55,870 nucleotides of DNA from Pseudomonas sp. N40(2020) (GTDB lineage: Bacteria; Pseudomonadota; Gammaproteobacteria; Pseudomonadales; Pseudomonadaceae). The notes beneath the pieces were generated by a model. It had not been told where the DNA came from. It saw nothing but the letters and a program-made list of their open reading frames with translations, and did no database searches. Shown piece by piece: positions 15,939 through 23,787 of the stretch. The stretch covers positions 1 through 55,870 of the forward strand of contig NZ_JACSZV010000043.1 of the NCBI RefSeq assembly GCF_014472415.1, read 5' to 3'. The first letter of the stretch is position 1, and each line of letters begins with the position of its first letter. A program made the translations under genes and the position numbers.

Positions 15939-16141
15939 GCAGCGTCACGGCGACTGAAGTAAATGATGTAAAGGCGCGCGGGACGCTGTTGTGTCTCGCA
16001 GATCCGTGCAGCGCTCCGGCCTGCAAGGCGTTGCATTGAGGGTGTCGGTAGCTGCGTAGCTAGACGCATCACTGGTGAATCAATCAATAGACGCTGGGTG
16101 GCGAGTGAATTGCACCTGTTTACGAATACGTAGAGGTGATC

Positions 16142-18214
16142 ATGAATAAAACGAACGAGCCGGGCTCTTCACCCTGGCACGCTGGTGAGCGGCAGTTGCA
16201 AGAAAGTGTCGGCGTGGCGCAGCAGATGGAGCAATTTGGGCGAAAGGTTGTTCGCGACTACATGCCGGATCAGCATCGCTCGTTCTACAGCCAGCTTCCT
16301 TATCTAGTGTTGGGTGCGGTTGACGAAAAAGGCATTCCTTGGGCGACGTTGATAGAAGGCCCTCCAGGGTTCGTTCACTCACCCGATCCACGCATTTTGC
16401 AACTCGACCGCCTCCCCGCAGAGGGTGACCCAGTCAAAGCAGCTTTGGTAACGGGTGCCGCAGTCGGGCTGCTGGGCATCGATTTGAAGACCCGAAGGCG
16501 CAATCGAATGAATGGCAACATCAGTACCGCCTTATCTGGCGGTATTGCCGTTTCTGTCGTGCACGCTTTCGGCAACTGTCCGCAATACATCCAGTTGCGG
16601 AGCGTAGAACCGGTCAGCGTTGGTCGGCCCTCATCCAATGTTGCAGCGGAATGCTTAAGCGAATTGGACGAGGCCGCAAGAGAGATGATTCGCAAGGCCG
16701 ATACCTTCTTCCTCGCCAGCTACATCGACCTCGAAGGAGATTCATCCAGGCGCTCGGTAGACGTCTCGCACCGCGGAGGTAACCCCGGCTTTGTCAGGGT
16801 CCAAGGCAATGTTCTGACGATTCCCGATTTCGCTGGCAATCTGCATTTCAATACATTGGGCAACTTGTTGCTCAATCCTAAGGCTGGATTGGTCTTTGTC
16901 GATTTCTCGTCAGGTAATGTGCTTCAGGTGGCAGGGCGCACTGAGATTATTCTTGAGGGGCCGGAAGTCGCAGCATTCCAAGGGGCGGAAAGACTCTGGA
17001 CTTTAACGGTAGAGCATGTCGTTAGAAGGGTAGGCGTGCTGGCCCTGCGCTGGGCGCTTGAAGGTTTCTCGCCTAATAGTCTGATGACCGGCAGCTGGGA
17101 AAAAGCAGAAGGCCGCTTAAAGGCCGATGCACTACGCGACCAATGGCGGCATCTGCGCGTGACCCGTATCGTTGAAGAGAGCAGCACCATCAGTTCTTTT
17201 TATCTGGAACCTGACGATGGGGCAGGATTGCCGCGCTTTGAGGCTGGCCAACATTTACCCGTACGGTTTCACCTGGCTGAAGGACAGCCACCTCTGGTCC
17301 GAACTTACAGTGTGTCGAGCGCACCTTCTGACACTTTCTTCCGGATCAGTGTCAAGCGTGACGGGTTGGTTTCGTCGCACTTGCACAACCAGATTCGGGT
17401 GGGGGATCTCATTGAAGCTCGTGCCCCCCAAGGTCGTTTCACAGTGCACGCCGATGAGCATCGGCCATTGGTTCTATTGGCCGCTGGCGTTGGGGTCACG
17501 CCGTTGCTGTCGATGCTGCGCGAAGTCATCTATGAAGGAGAGCGAATCCGTCGCACTCGGCCGACCTGGTTCATTCAAAGCGCGCGTAGTCTGGCGGAGC
17601 TGGCATTTCGCGATGAACTGTTTGAACTGGCGACCCGTGCAAAAGACAAGATTCGCGCATTGCGACTTCTAAGTCAGCCGGAGCAACACGCTCGCGAGGG
17701 CGAAGACTTCGAATTAGCTGGACGTGTAGACGTAGCTTTACTCAAAGCGCTGTTGCCCTTGGATGATTATGACTTTTACTTGTGCGGTCCGGGCGCCTTC
17801 ACCCAGGCTCTATACGATGGGCTACGAGAACTACGCATTGGCGATGATCGCATTCACGCCGAAACATTCGGGCCTTCGACTCTGGTTCGATTACGCGATC
17901 AGTTGACCCCGGCGGTAGAGCAAGTTCTGCCAGCCAGTGGACCGGTTAAAGTGCTGTTCGCGACTTCTGCGAAAGAGGCCCGTTGGGAACCAGGAAACGG
18001 CAGTCTGTTGGAGCTGGCTGAAAGTCGTGGTCTGAATCCGGACTTCAGTTGCCGCGGCGGGTCATGTGGGACTTGTCGTACAAAATTGATCAGTGGCGAA
18101 GTGCACTATTTGAACTTGCCCGCTGAAATGCCGGCGCAGGGAGAGGTCTTGATTTGCTGCGCAGTACCAGCGCAAAGCAAGGAGGGCGACGCCCCCCTGG
18201 TTTTGGATCTGTGA
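16142..18214 (+). CDS. Fusion protein: FMN-binding split barrel + ferredoxin reductase + 2Fe-2S ferredoxin
   Basis: A 690-residue three-part fusion. Residues about 1-330 resemble the pyridoxamine-phosphate-oxidase-like FMN-binding split barrel. Residues about 340-570 are a ferredoxin-NADP reductase module with the FAD motif RTYSVSS, the NAD(P)-binding LLAAGVGVTPLLSML and LCGPGAF. Residues about 605-690 are a plant-type 2Fe-2S ferredoxin with CRGGSCGTC (Cys637, 642, 645) and a fourth Cys near 672. The layout suggests electron flow from NAD(P)H through FAD and 2Fe-2S to a flavin or an oxidised small molecule. AGAGG precedes the ATG at 16142. The substrate is unknown. It converges on grx. Confidence 0.88.
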   Translation: MNKTNEPGSSPWHAGERQLQESVGVAQQMEQFGRKVVRDYMPDQHRSFYSQLPYLVLGAVDEKGIPWATLIEGPPGFVHSPDPRILQLDRLPAEGDPVKAALVTGAAVGLLGIDLKTRRRNRMNGNISTALSGGIAVSVVHAFGNCPQYIQLRSVEPVSVGRPSSNVAAECLSELDEAAREMIRKADTFFLASYIDLEGDSSRRSVDVSHRGGNPGFVRVQGNVLTIPDFAGNLHFNTLGNLLLNPKAGLVFVDFSSGNVLQVAGRTEIILEGPEVAAFQGAERLWTLTVEHVVRRVGVLALRWALEGFSPNSLMTGSWEKAEGRLKADALRDQWRHLRVTRIVEESSTISSFYLEPDDGAGLPRFEAGQHLPVRFHLAEGQPPLVRTYSVSSAPSDTFFRISVKRDGLVSSHLHNQIRVGDLIEARAPQGRFTVHADEHRPLVLLAAGVGVTPLLSMLREVIYEGERIRRTRPTWFIQSARSLAELAFRDELFELATRAKDKIRALRLLSQPEQHAREGEDFELAGRVDVALLKALLPLDDYDFYLCGPGAFTQALYDGLRELRIGDDRIHAETFGPSTLVRLRDQLTPAVEQVLPASGPVKVLFATSAKEARWEPGNGSLLELAESRGLNPDFSCRGGSCGTCRTKLISGEVHYLNLPAEMPAQGEVLICCAVPAQSKEGDAPLVLDL

Positions 18215-18235
18215 CATGAACGCCTTCTCTATCGC

Positions 18236-18499
18236 TCATCCCGCGAGACGCGGGTTGAGCGCTTGAGCCAAACCGCCTTCACGGTCGAGTTGAGCGAGGT
18301 CGTCAAATCCACCCACATGCCAGTCGCCGATGAAAATTTGCGGAACCGTGCGACGGCCGCTGCGATTTATCATTTCGATCTTCTGATCAGCTGACTGAAC
18401 GTCGATTTCGGTAAAAGAAATACCTTTAGAGTCAAGCAGCTGCCTAGCACCACGGCAGTAAGGGCAGGTGCTAGTGGTGTACATAATGATTTCAGGCAT
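18236..18499 (-). CDS. grxC: Glutaredoxin 3
   Basis: An 87-residue glutaredoxin with the dithiol active site CPYC (Cys12, Cys15), the cis-Pro TVPQIFIG and the GSH-binding VGGFDDL. It reduces protein disulfides and glutathione mixed disulfides, fed by glutathione reductase. AGGAGG lies 7 nt before the ATG at 18499. It is the last gene of a minus-strand run cynS, DUF2790, carbonic anhydrase, grx (26-bp gap to the carbonic anhydrase), so it is probably co-expressed with cyanate metabolism. Confidence 0.92.
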   Translation of the reverse strand: MPEIIMYTTSTCPYCRGARQLLDSKGISFTEIDVQSADQKIEMINRSGRRTVPQIFIGDWHVGGFDDLAQLDREGGLAQALNPRLAG

Positions 18500-18525
18500 G
18501 AAAAATCCTCCTCGTTTAGACAATT

Positions 18526-19188
18526 TCAGGCTGCGGCTTTTTCTACGCGAGCGTGTACAGCGCAGGTATCAGGGTACTGTGCCAACGATTTGAAGCTGCG
18601 GTTATCAGAGTCAAGAGCGTCAACCGATCCGGTTTCGATGTCGTAAACCCATCCATGCAAATTCAACAAGCCTTTTTCCTGAGCGATGCGCACGCTCGGG
18701 TGAGTCTGGATGTTGGCGAGTTGGGCAATCACGTTTTCTCGAACCATCGAGCTTACTTTTGCCGCGTCATTGACGTGAGAGCGAGACTCGTTGATTACTT
18801 TTGCGGACTCTGCATGCTGCAGCCAACCGGCGACGGCGGGAAGGTGATCCATGCATTTGCACTTGGCGACAGCCGTCATTGCACCGCAATCCGAATGGCC
18901 GCAGATCACGATGTCGGTCACCCCGAGCACCGCCACGGCATATTCGACCGTTGCCGACACACCCCCTGGATGGGGGCTGTACGACGGCACGATATTGCCC
19001 GCGTTCCGGATCACGAACAGCTCGCCAGGTTCTTGTTGCGTTAACAGTTCCGGTACTACGCGGCTATCGGAACACGTGATGAACAACGTGCCTGGATGCT
19101 GTGTGGTGGCCAGGTGTTTGAACAGGTCTGTCCGCTGCGGAAATGCTTCTTTCTGAAACTTCAAAAAACCTTCAATGAGCGCTTTCAT
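18526..19188 (-). CDS. cynT: Beta-carbonic anhydrase, CynT-like
   Basis: A 220-residue beta-class carbonic anhydrase. Zinc ligands Cys39, His98 and Cys101 and the Asp41/Arg43 dyad (CSDSR, GHSDCG) are all present, at the same residue numbers as in E. coli CynT. It hydrates CO2 to bicarbonate; next to cyanase its role is to keep bicarbonate available, since cyanase uses cyanate plus bicarbonate and releases CO2. AAAGG precedes the ATG. A DUF2790 gene separates it from cynS. Confidence 0.92.
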   Translation of the reverse strand: MKALIEGFLKFQKEAFPQRTDLFKHLATTQHPGTLFITCSDSRVVPELLTQQEPGELFVIRNAGNIVPSYSPHPGGVSATVEYAVAVLGVTDIVICGHSDCGAMTAVAKCKCMDHLPAVAGWLQHAESAKVINESRSHVNDAAKVSSMVRENVIAQLANIQTHPSVRIAQEKGLLNLHGWVYDIETGSVDALDSDNRSFKSLAQYPDTCAVHARVEKAAA

Positions 19189-19226
19189 GGGATTGGCCTT
19201 TAGCAGGTAATTAAGTTGGGTGACAT

Positions 19227-19475
19227 TCAGTTAGTACAGCCGCGACCTATCACGCTGTATTCAAGAGCACGAGTGTCACCGTGCGAATCTTTGTAGGTCA
19301 TTTGCACTGGCACTGGACCGCAGATGTCTGCTGCTTCAGTGATGTTGATGACCTCGGCAATATCCAAGTGCATGCCGTAGACATACGGAGTGGCTTTTGG
19401 CGCAACTGAAACTTCCTGTGCATAGGCCGACAACGAAGCTGACAGGGACAGGGCGAGAAACAGAAATTTTTTCAT
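19227..19475 (-). CDS. DUF2790 small secreted protein within the cyn operon
   Basis: An 82-residue protein with a signal peptide (MKKFLFLALSLSASLSAYA) and the DUF2790 pattern ICGPVPVQMTYKDSHG and VIGRGC, two conserved cysteines included. It is a paralog of the protein at 3860-4096. GGAGG lies 7 nt before the ATG. It sits between cynS and cynT in the same direction, an unusual insertion. Periplasmic location is expected; the function is unknown. Confidence 0.8.
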   Translation of the reverse strand: MKKFLFLALSLSASLSAYAQEVSVAPKATPYVYGMHLDIAEVINITEAADICGPVPVQMTYKDSHGDTRALEYSVIGRGCTN

Positions 19476-19576
19476 GACGAATCCTCCATTTAGATTTGGT
19501 GAGTCGGTGAAATGGGTAAATGTGTTGGGGCTGGCCCGCTTCGAGTGCGGGCCGAATTACATTTCCAGTCGCTTTC

Positions 19577-20044
19577 TTAGAAAGGACGCAGTGGCAGGAA
19601 CTTGCCGTCGAGGGTGATCAACGCGCGGTGGCCGCCTTCAGGATCCTCAACTTTTTTCATATCGAGCTTGAAATTAATCGCGCTGATGATGCCGTCGCCG
19701 AACTGTTCGTGAACCAAGGCTTTCAAAGTAGTGCCGTAGATTTGGATCATTTCGTAGAAGCGGTAGATGGTCGGGTCTGTAGGGACCCCCGAAAGGCTTC
19801 CACGCAGTGGGATGATTTGCAGGCGCGCTATCGAGTCGGCGTCCAGGTCCAGTTTTTTACCGATCACTTTCGCGGCAGTTTCTGGAAGTGGGTGCTGGCC
19901 GAGGAGGGCGGCGGTCACGTAGGCCAGACCGAGGCCAGTGCCTTCTGCCATGTCTTCGAAAGACAGGTTTTTGCGGGCTTTGGCGTCCAGAATTTTAGCG
20001 GTCAGTTCAAGACTGGTGTCGTTGTAAGCGTGGGACTGTTGCAT
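19577..20044 (-). CDS. cynS: Cyanase (cyanate hydratase)
   Basis: A 155-residue cyanase, decomposing cyanate with bicarbonate to ammonia and CO2. The N-terminal HTH-like domain and the C-terminal catalytic domain are complete. The catalytic triad is present as Arg95 and Glu98 (YRFYEM) and Ser121 (GIISAINF), one less than E. coli numbering. AGGAG precedes the ATG at 20044. It is first in the transcript cynS, DUF2790, cynT, grxC. The usual adjacent cynR is absent; the nearest cynR-like gene is the broken one at 9714-10598. Confidence 0.96.
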   Translation of the reverse strand: MQQSHAYNDTSLELTAKILDAKARKNLSFEDMAEGTGLGLAYVTAALLGQHPLPETAAKVIGKKLDLDADSIARLQIIPLRGSLSGVPTDPTIYRFYEMIQIYGTTLKALVHEQFGDGIISAINFKLDMKKVEDPEGGHRALITLDGKFLPLRPF

Positions 20045-20300
20045 GGTGTTTCTCCTATCGGAATGCTTGGGTTAGTGCTGCTTGGTGTGAAGCTATGTTC
20101 TGCCGTTTGCTTGATAGCGTCCAAGACCGATAGACAATGCTTCGCATAAGCTCAACCTATAGATTCGAGTCGGGAGAGTTCATGGACGTTTAAAACTCGG
20201 AAGCGATATTGCTGATTACTGGCGGTTACTTGGTTTGGCTTGGTGCAGTTGAACGCGGTTCCCGAGAAATCGCAGTGTTGGCTGAACCAGGCACAGAAGC

Positions 20301-21203
20301 TCAGCCTTTCTTTTTACTGATCAGATTCTCCGACACAATCTCACGGACAACGTTGACGAAAGCCCGAAGCCCCGCAGGCATATGACGATTCGCGGGATAG
20401 TAGAGACGCAGTCCCGGATACGGAGGTGTCCAGTCCTCCAGTACGCGGATGAGTCTTCCGGACGCAATATGGGCTGAAGAGGCTATGCCGGCGCCTTGCA
20501 AAGCAGCCTCTAACATCAAGTGGTGGCTATCGAGGGTCAGCGATCCTCTGACATCGACTGATTGCTCTTCACCGCGCTTCTCGAATTCCCATTTGTAGAT
20601 CGTGCCGCTGGGGAAGCGCACGCGTATGCAGTTGTGTGCGAGCAGGTCTGCCGGAACCTTTGGTTTTTTGCATTTCGCGAAGTACTGAGGAGAAGCAACC
20701 ACCGCAAAACGGAGCGGGGGAGTGATCGCAATGGCGATCATGTCCTGCGGAACGCTTTCCGCCAACCGTATGCCGGCGTCGAATCCACCAGCGACGATGT
20801 CTACCAGGCTTCTATCGGTGACGATGTCCACCCGCATGTCTGGATAACGCCTCAAATACTCCAGTACCACCGGGGTTAGCACCATTTGCGCGGCACCTTC
20901 GGAGGTGTTCAGGCGCAGGGTTCCCGCCGGTGTATCGCGGAACTCGCTAACCGCCTCCATGGCCGCGGATATATCACGCAGTGCGGGCTGCACTCGAACC
21001 AGAAATTGCTCGCCTGCTTCAGACAGCGAAACACTGCGCGTGGTCCTGTGGAACAACCTCACGCCAAGGCGTTTCTCCAGGGCAGCGATCGCATGACTGA
21101 GTGCTGATGGCGACATTCCCAATTCCACTGCCGCACGACGAAAGCTGCGATGAGTGGAAACGGCGACCACAGCGTTTAGTTCGAGGAGCCCGGATTTCTG
21201 CAT
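20301..21203 (-). CDS. LysR-family regulator
   Basis: A 300-residue LysR-type regulator. The HTH (FRRAAVELGMSPSALSHAI) is followed by the subgroup-typical LFHRTTRSVSLSEAG and an effector domain ending at normal length. It is divergent by 160 bp from an SDR gene, which with the following dehydrogenase is the likely target. The inducer is unknown. Confidence 0.9.
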   Translation of the reverse strand: MQKSGLLELNAVVAVSTHRSFRRAAVELGMSPSALSHAIAALEKRLGVRLFHRTTRSVSLSEAGEQFLVRVQPALRDISAAMEAVSEFRDTPAGTLRLNTSEGAAQMVLTPVVLEYLRRYPDMRVDIVTDRSLVDIVAGGFDAGIRLAESVPQDMIAIAITPPLRFAVVASPQYFAKCKKPKVPADLLAHNCIRVRFPSGTIYKWEFEKRGEEQSVDVRGSLTLDSHHLMLEAALQGAGIASSAHIASGRLIRVLEDWTPPYPGLRLYYPANRHMPAGLRAFVNVVREIVSENLISKKKG

Positions 21204-21363
21204 TGTGCTAGTTCCTGCATCAGTTCATACGATATTAGCCTGATTGTTTGCGACAGTGCTGAGGCCTATCTTGATCGCAGCAACTTAACTGGATCGGGCC
21301 CCTATAGCGGGAATGGTGACATCCCAGGCGCCCAGCAGCCATTACACATGCGAGGAATAATTC

Positions 21364-22275
21364 ATGACGCGTATCACTACACCGTTCGGGTTTCACTCAA
21401 CCGCACAAGAGGTCATTGAAGGGGTCGACCTCACTGGTAAACGGGCGATCGTAACGGGAGGGGCCTCTGGTATCGGCATTGAGACAGCGCGCGCATTGGT
21501 CAGCGCCGGCGCAAACGTGACGCTTGCAGTGCGGCGTCCGGAGGCGGCGGAATCGATAGCCGCCGAACTGCGCTCGGAGGGCAGGGGTAATGTTGATATC
21601 CGTTCAATCGATCTGGCGGATCTGTCCTCTGTGAAATCGTTTGCTGAGGCTTGGTCCGAGCCACTTGATATCCTGGTCAATAACGCAGGGATCATGGCAG
21701 TTCCTGAGCGCGAGTTGACAGCGCAGGGTTGGGAAATGCAGTTTGCAACCAACTTTCTCGGCCATTTTGCGCTCGTGCTTGGGTTGCAGGACGCCTTGAT
21801 AAAAGCCGAGGGAGCCCGAATTGTTTCGCTGAGTTCAAACGCTAATCTGTTAGGGCCAGTGGTTTTCGATGACCTCAATTTCGACTTTCGCCCATACGAT
21901 GCTTTCGCGTCATATGCCCAGGCCAAGTCGGCATGCGCGCTCATTGCCGTAGAGATCACACGCCGTTGGGCGGAGCGAGGTGTTTTCGCTAACGCTTTGA
22001 ACCCTGGGGCAATCGCAACCAAACTTCAGAAGCACACCGGTGGGCTTAAGACGCCAATTGAACGTCAGAAGAGCGTGCAACAGGGTGCCGCAACATCGGT
22101 GTTGCTTGCGGCGTCTCCGCTGTTGGAAGGTATTGGTGGTCGTTATTTCGAGGACTGTAACGAGGCGCTGGTTGTCACCAAACGGCCTGCCGATTACACG
22201 GGCGTTGCACCTTACGCTGTTGACCCTGATAACGCGCAGCGCTTGTGGAAAGTTGCCATGCGGATGATTGGGTGA
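21364..22275 (+). CDS. Short-chain dehydrogenase/reductase (retinol dehydrogenase-like)
   Basis: A 303-residue SDR. The cofactor site VTGGASGIGIETAR, the NNAGIM motif, the catalytic Ser in VSLSSNA and the Y-x-x-x-K dyad (YAQAKSA) are all present. The long form with an N-terminal lead is like retinol-dehydrogenase-type and light-dependent protochlorophyllide reductase-like SDRs; substrates are not predictable. AGGAA precedes the ATG. The next gene starts 4 bp after the stop. Confidence 0.9.
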   Translation: MTRITTPFGFHSTAQEVIEGVDLTGKRAIVTGGASGIGIETARALVSAGANVTLAVRRPEAAESIAAELRSEGRGNVDIRSIDLADLSSVKSFAEAWSEPLDILVNNAGIMAVPERELTAQGWEMQFATNFLGHFALVLGLQDALIKAEGARIVSLSSNANLLGPVVFDDLNFDFRPYDAFASYAQAKSACALIAVEITRRWAERGVFANALNPGAIATKLQKHTGGLKTPIERQKSVQQGAATSVLLAASPLLEGIGGRYFEDCNEALVVTKRPADYTGVAPYAVDPDNAQRLWKVAMRMIG

Positions 22276-22279
22276 GGTC

Positions 22280-23119
22280 ATGTCCAAAACAACAATCTTG
22301 AAGGTAGGCTTCATTGGGCTCGGTGATCAAGGGGGGCCGATGGCTCACGCAATCGCCGAGTCTGGATTTGAGCTGCACATTTGGGCTCGTCGTCCCCAAT
22401 CGTTGGAAGCCGTGACAGGGGCGCCTTACATCGTTGAAAAAACGGTTCAGACGCTTGCCGAGAATTGCGATGTTGTCTGTCTCTGCCTCACCGACGACAA
22501 GGATATCGTCGCTCTTCTCGACAATGGGCTTCGGGATGGACTTAAGGCCGGCGCGGTTCTTGTCAACCATGGCACCGGCGACCCGCGAGAGAGTCGCCGG
22601 CTGGCTGCTGAACTTCAACAGCAGGGAATCACGTACCTTGATGCCCCTGTGAGCGGTGGAAGACAAGGCGCGTTGGCTCGTACGTTAACCACTATGGTGG
22701 GCGGCGAGTCGCAGGCTTTCTCCCGAGTGCGTGCGGTCTTCGAGACTTTTTCCCGGAAAGTCTCGTTATTAGGACCTTCAGGCACCGGCCAGATGGCGAA
22801 GCTTCTGAATAACGCGCTCACCATGTCCAATTTAAAGAACGCAGTAGATGTCTTCAGCTTGGGTAAGTCGGTAGGTATGGACTTGGTACAGCTGCATGAC
22901 GTCATTGCCGTGAGCAGTGGTTCGAGCACAGTGCTTCGAGCGATCAATAACGAGATCACCTCGGTTATTGCACCGCATCTGCAGGGACTTATGCGCAAAG
23001 ACATAGAGCATTTTGCTGACGCTATTCGTGACGCTGGTTTGAATCCCGAAGACTTACATAACCGCTGCCTTGCAGGTGCTGATGGACTTGTGGAGCTGGT
23101 AGGACAGCTTGCCGTCTAA
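22280..23119 (+). CDS. NAD(P)-dependent beta-hydroxyacid dehydrogenase-like protein
   Basis: A 279-residue protein of the 3-hydroxyisobutyrate/6-phosphogluconate dehydrogenase superfamily. It has the dinucleotide-binding GFIGLGDQGGPMA, the substrate-binding DAPVSGGRQGA near residue 120 and the catalytic Lys in GQMAKLLNN. The substrate is unknown. The start at 22280 gives the canonical N-terminus and lies 4 bp after the SDR stop, so the pair is an operon probably controlled by the divergent LysR. Confidence 0.87.
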   Translation: MSKTTILKVGFIGLGDQGGPMAHAIAESGFELHIWARRPQSLEAVTGAPYIVEKTVQTLAENCDVVCLCLTDDKDIVALLDNGLRDGLKAGAVLVNHGTGDPRESRRLAAELQQQGITYLDAPVSGGRQGALARTLTTMVGGESQAFSRVRAVFETFSRKVSLLGPSGTGQMAKLLNNALTMSNLKNAVDVFSLGKSVGMDLVQLHDVIAVSSGSSTVLRAINNEITSVIAPHLQGLMRKDIEHFADAIRDAGLNPEDLHNRCLAGADGLVELVGQLAV

Positions 23120-23135
23120 CACCAGGTGATCGATG

Positions 23136-23164
23136 CCCGCCCTGATTGATAGTCAGGGAGCGGG
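23136..23164 (+). terminator. Probable terminator hairpin after the dehydrogenase operon
   Basis: CCCGC-CCTGA pairs with TCAGG-GAGCGGG (one bulge) around a TTGATAG loop, 16 bp after the stop. It is followed by TTAAAAAA rather than a T-run, so strength is uncertain. Confidence 0.4.
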
Positions 23165-23418
23165 TTAAAAAAGTGAGTGGACAGACCAATATAAAATGAG
23201 GAGCTATTCTTGATTTGATACTACACTGGACTGCAGCGTACCGAAGGGAGGTGCTTGAGATGCGAGCCAGTAAAACAGGCTCTCAAGTTTAAATTGGCAA
23301 ACAGCCATCCGCTCTCCGAAATAATTTTCGGTTACTGCTTATTACAATCCGGTTAGGCGGAAACAGCCAGGCTGGGACGTGCTAAAACTAATATTCTAAT
23401 TCGCGAGTGAGCAGGGAA

Positions 23419-23787
23419 ATGAATCTTACATTCGAAGAAGCATCGATACAGGCATTGTTGGCCGAACCTGACCGGCTGGACACTCTAGACTTCGGCGTTA
23501 TTGGCTTTAATGGCAGCTCAGAAGTGGTAGTGTACAACGCTTATGAGGCCTCAAGTGCAGCCTTAAGGCAGGCGCGCGTTTTAGGTAAGAATTTATTTCT
23601 GGAAATTGCTCCCTGCTTGAATAACTCTATGGTCGCTCAAAGATTTGACAATGAATCTGAGTTGGATGTGATCATTTCTTATGTCCTCGCACTTAGAATG
23701 CGACCAATACCCGTTAGGTTAAGATTGCTGAAAGAAAGTGATACTAGCACTCGTTTTCTATTGGTTGATCGGGCGACTTCAAAATGA
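23419..23787 (+). CDS. Photoactive yellow protein (PYP)-like PAS protein
   Basis: A 122-residue single PAS domain. The sequence DFGVIGFN, then VVYNAYEA, VLGKNLFLEIAPC follows the PYP family, and the length (about 125) matches. Aligned to Halorhodospira PYP, the chromophore-attaching Cys69 (here Cys66), Tyr42 (Tyr39) and Glu46 (Glu43) are conserved, while Thr50 and Arg52 are Ala and Leu. True PYPs bind p-coumarate covalently and sense blue light. No tyrosine ammonia lyase or coumaroyl ligase gene is in the window. It overlaps the next gene (diguanylate cyclase) by ATGA. The start could instead be GTG at 23407. Confidence 0.78.
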   Translation: MNLTFEEASIQALLAEPDRLDTLDFGVIGFNGSSEVVVYNAYEASSAALRQARVLGKNLFLEIAPCLNNSMVAQRFDNESELDVIISYVLALRMRPIPVRLRLLKESDTSTRFLLVDRATSK

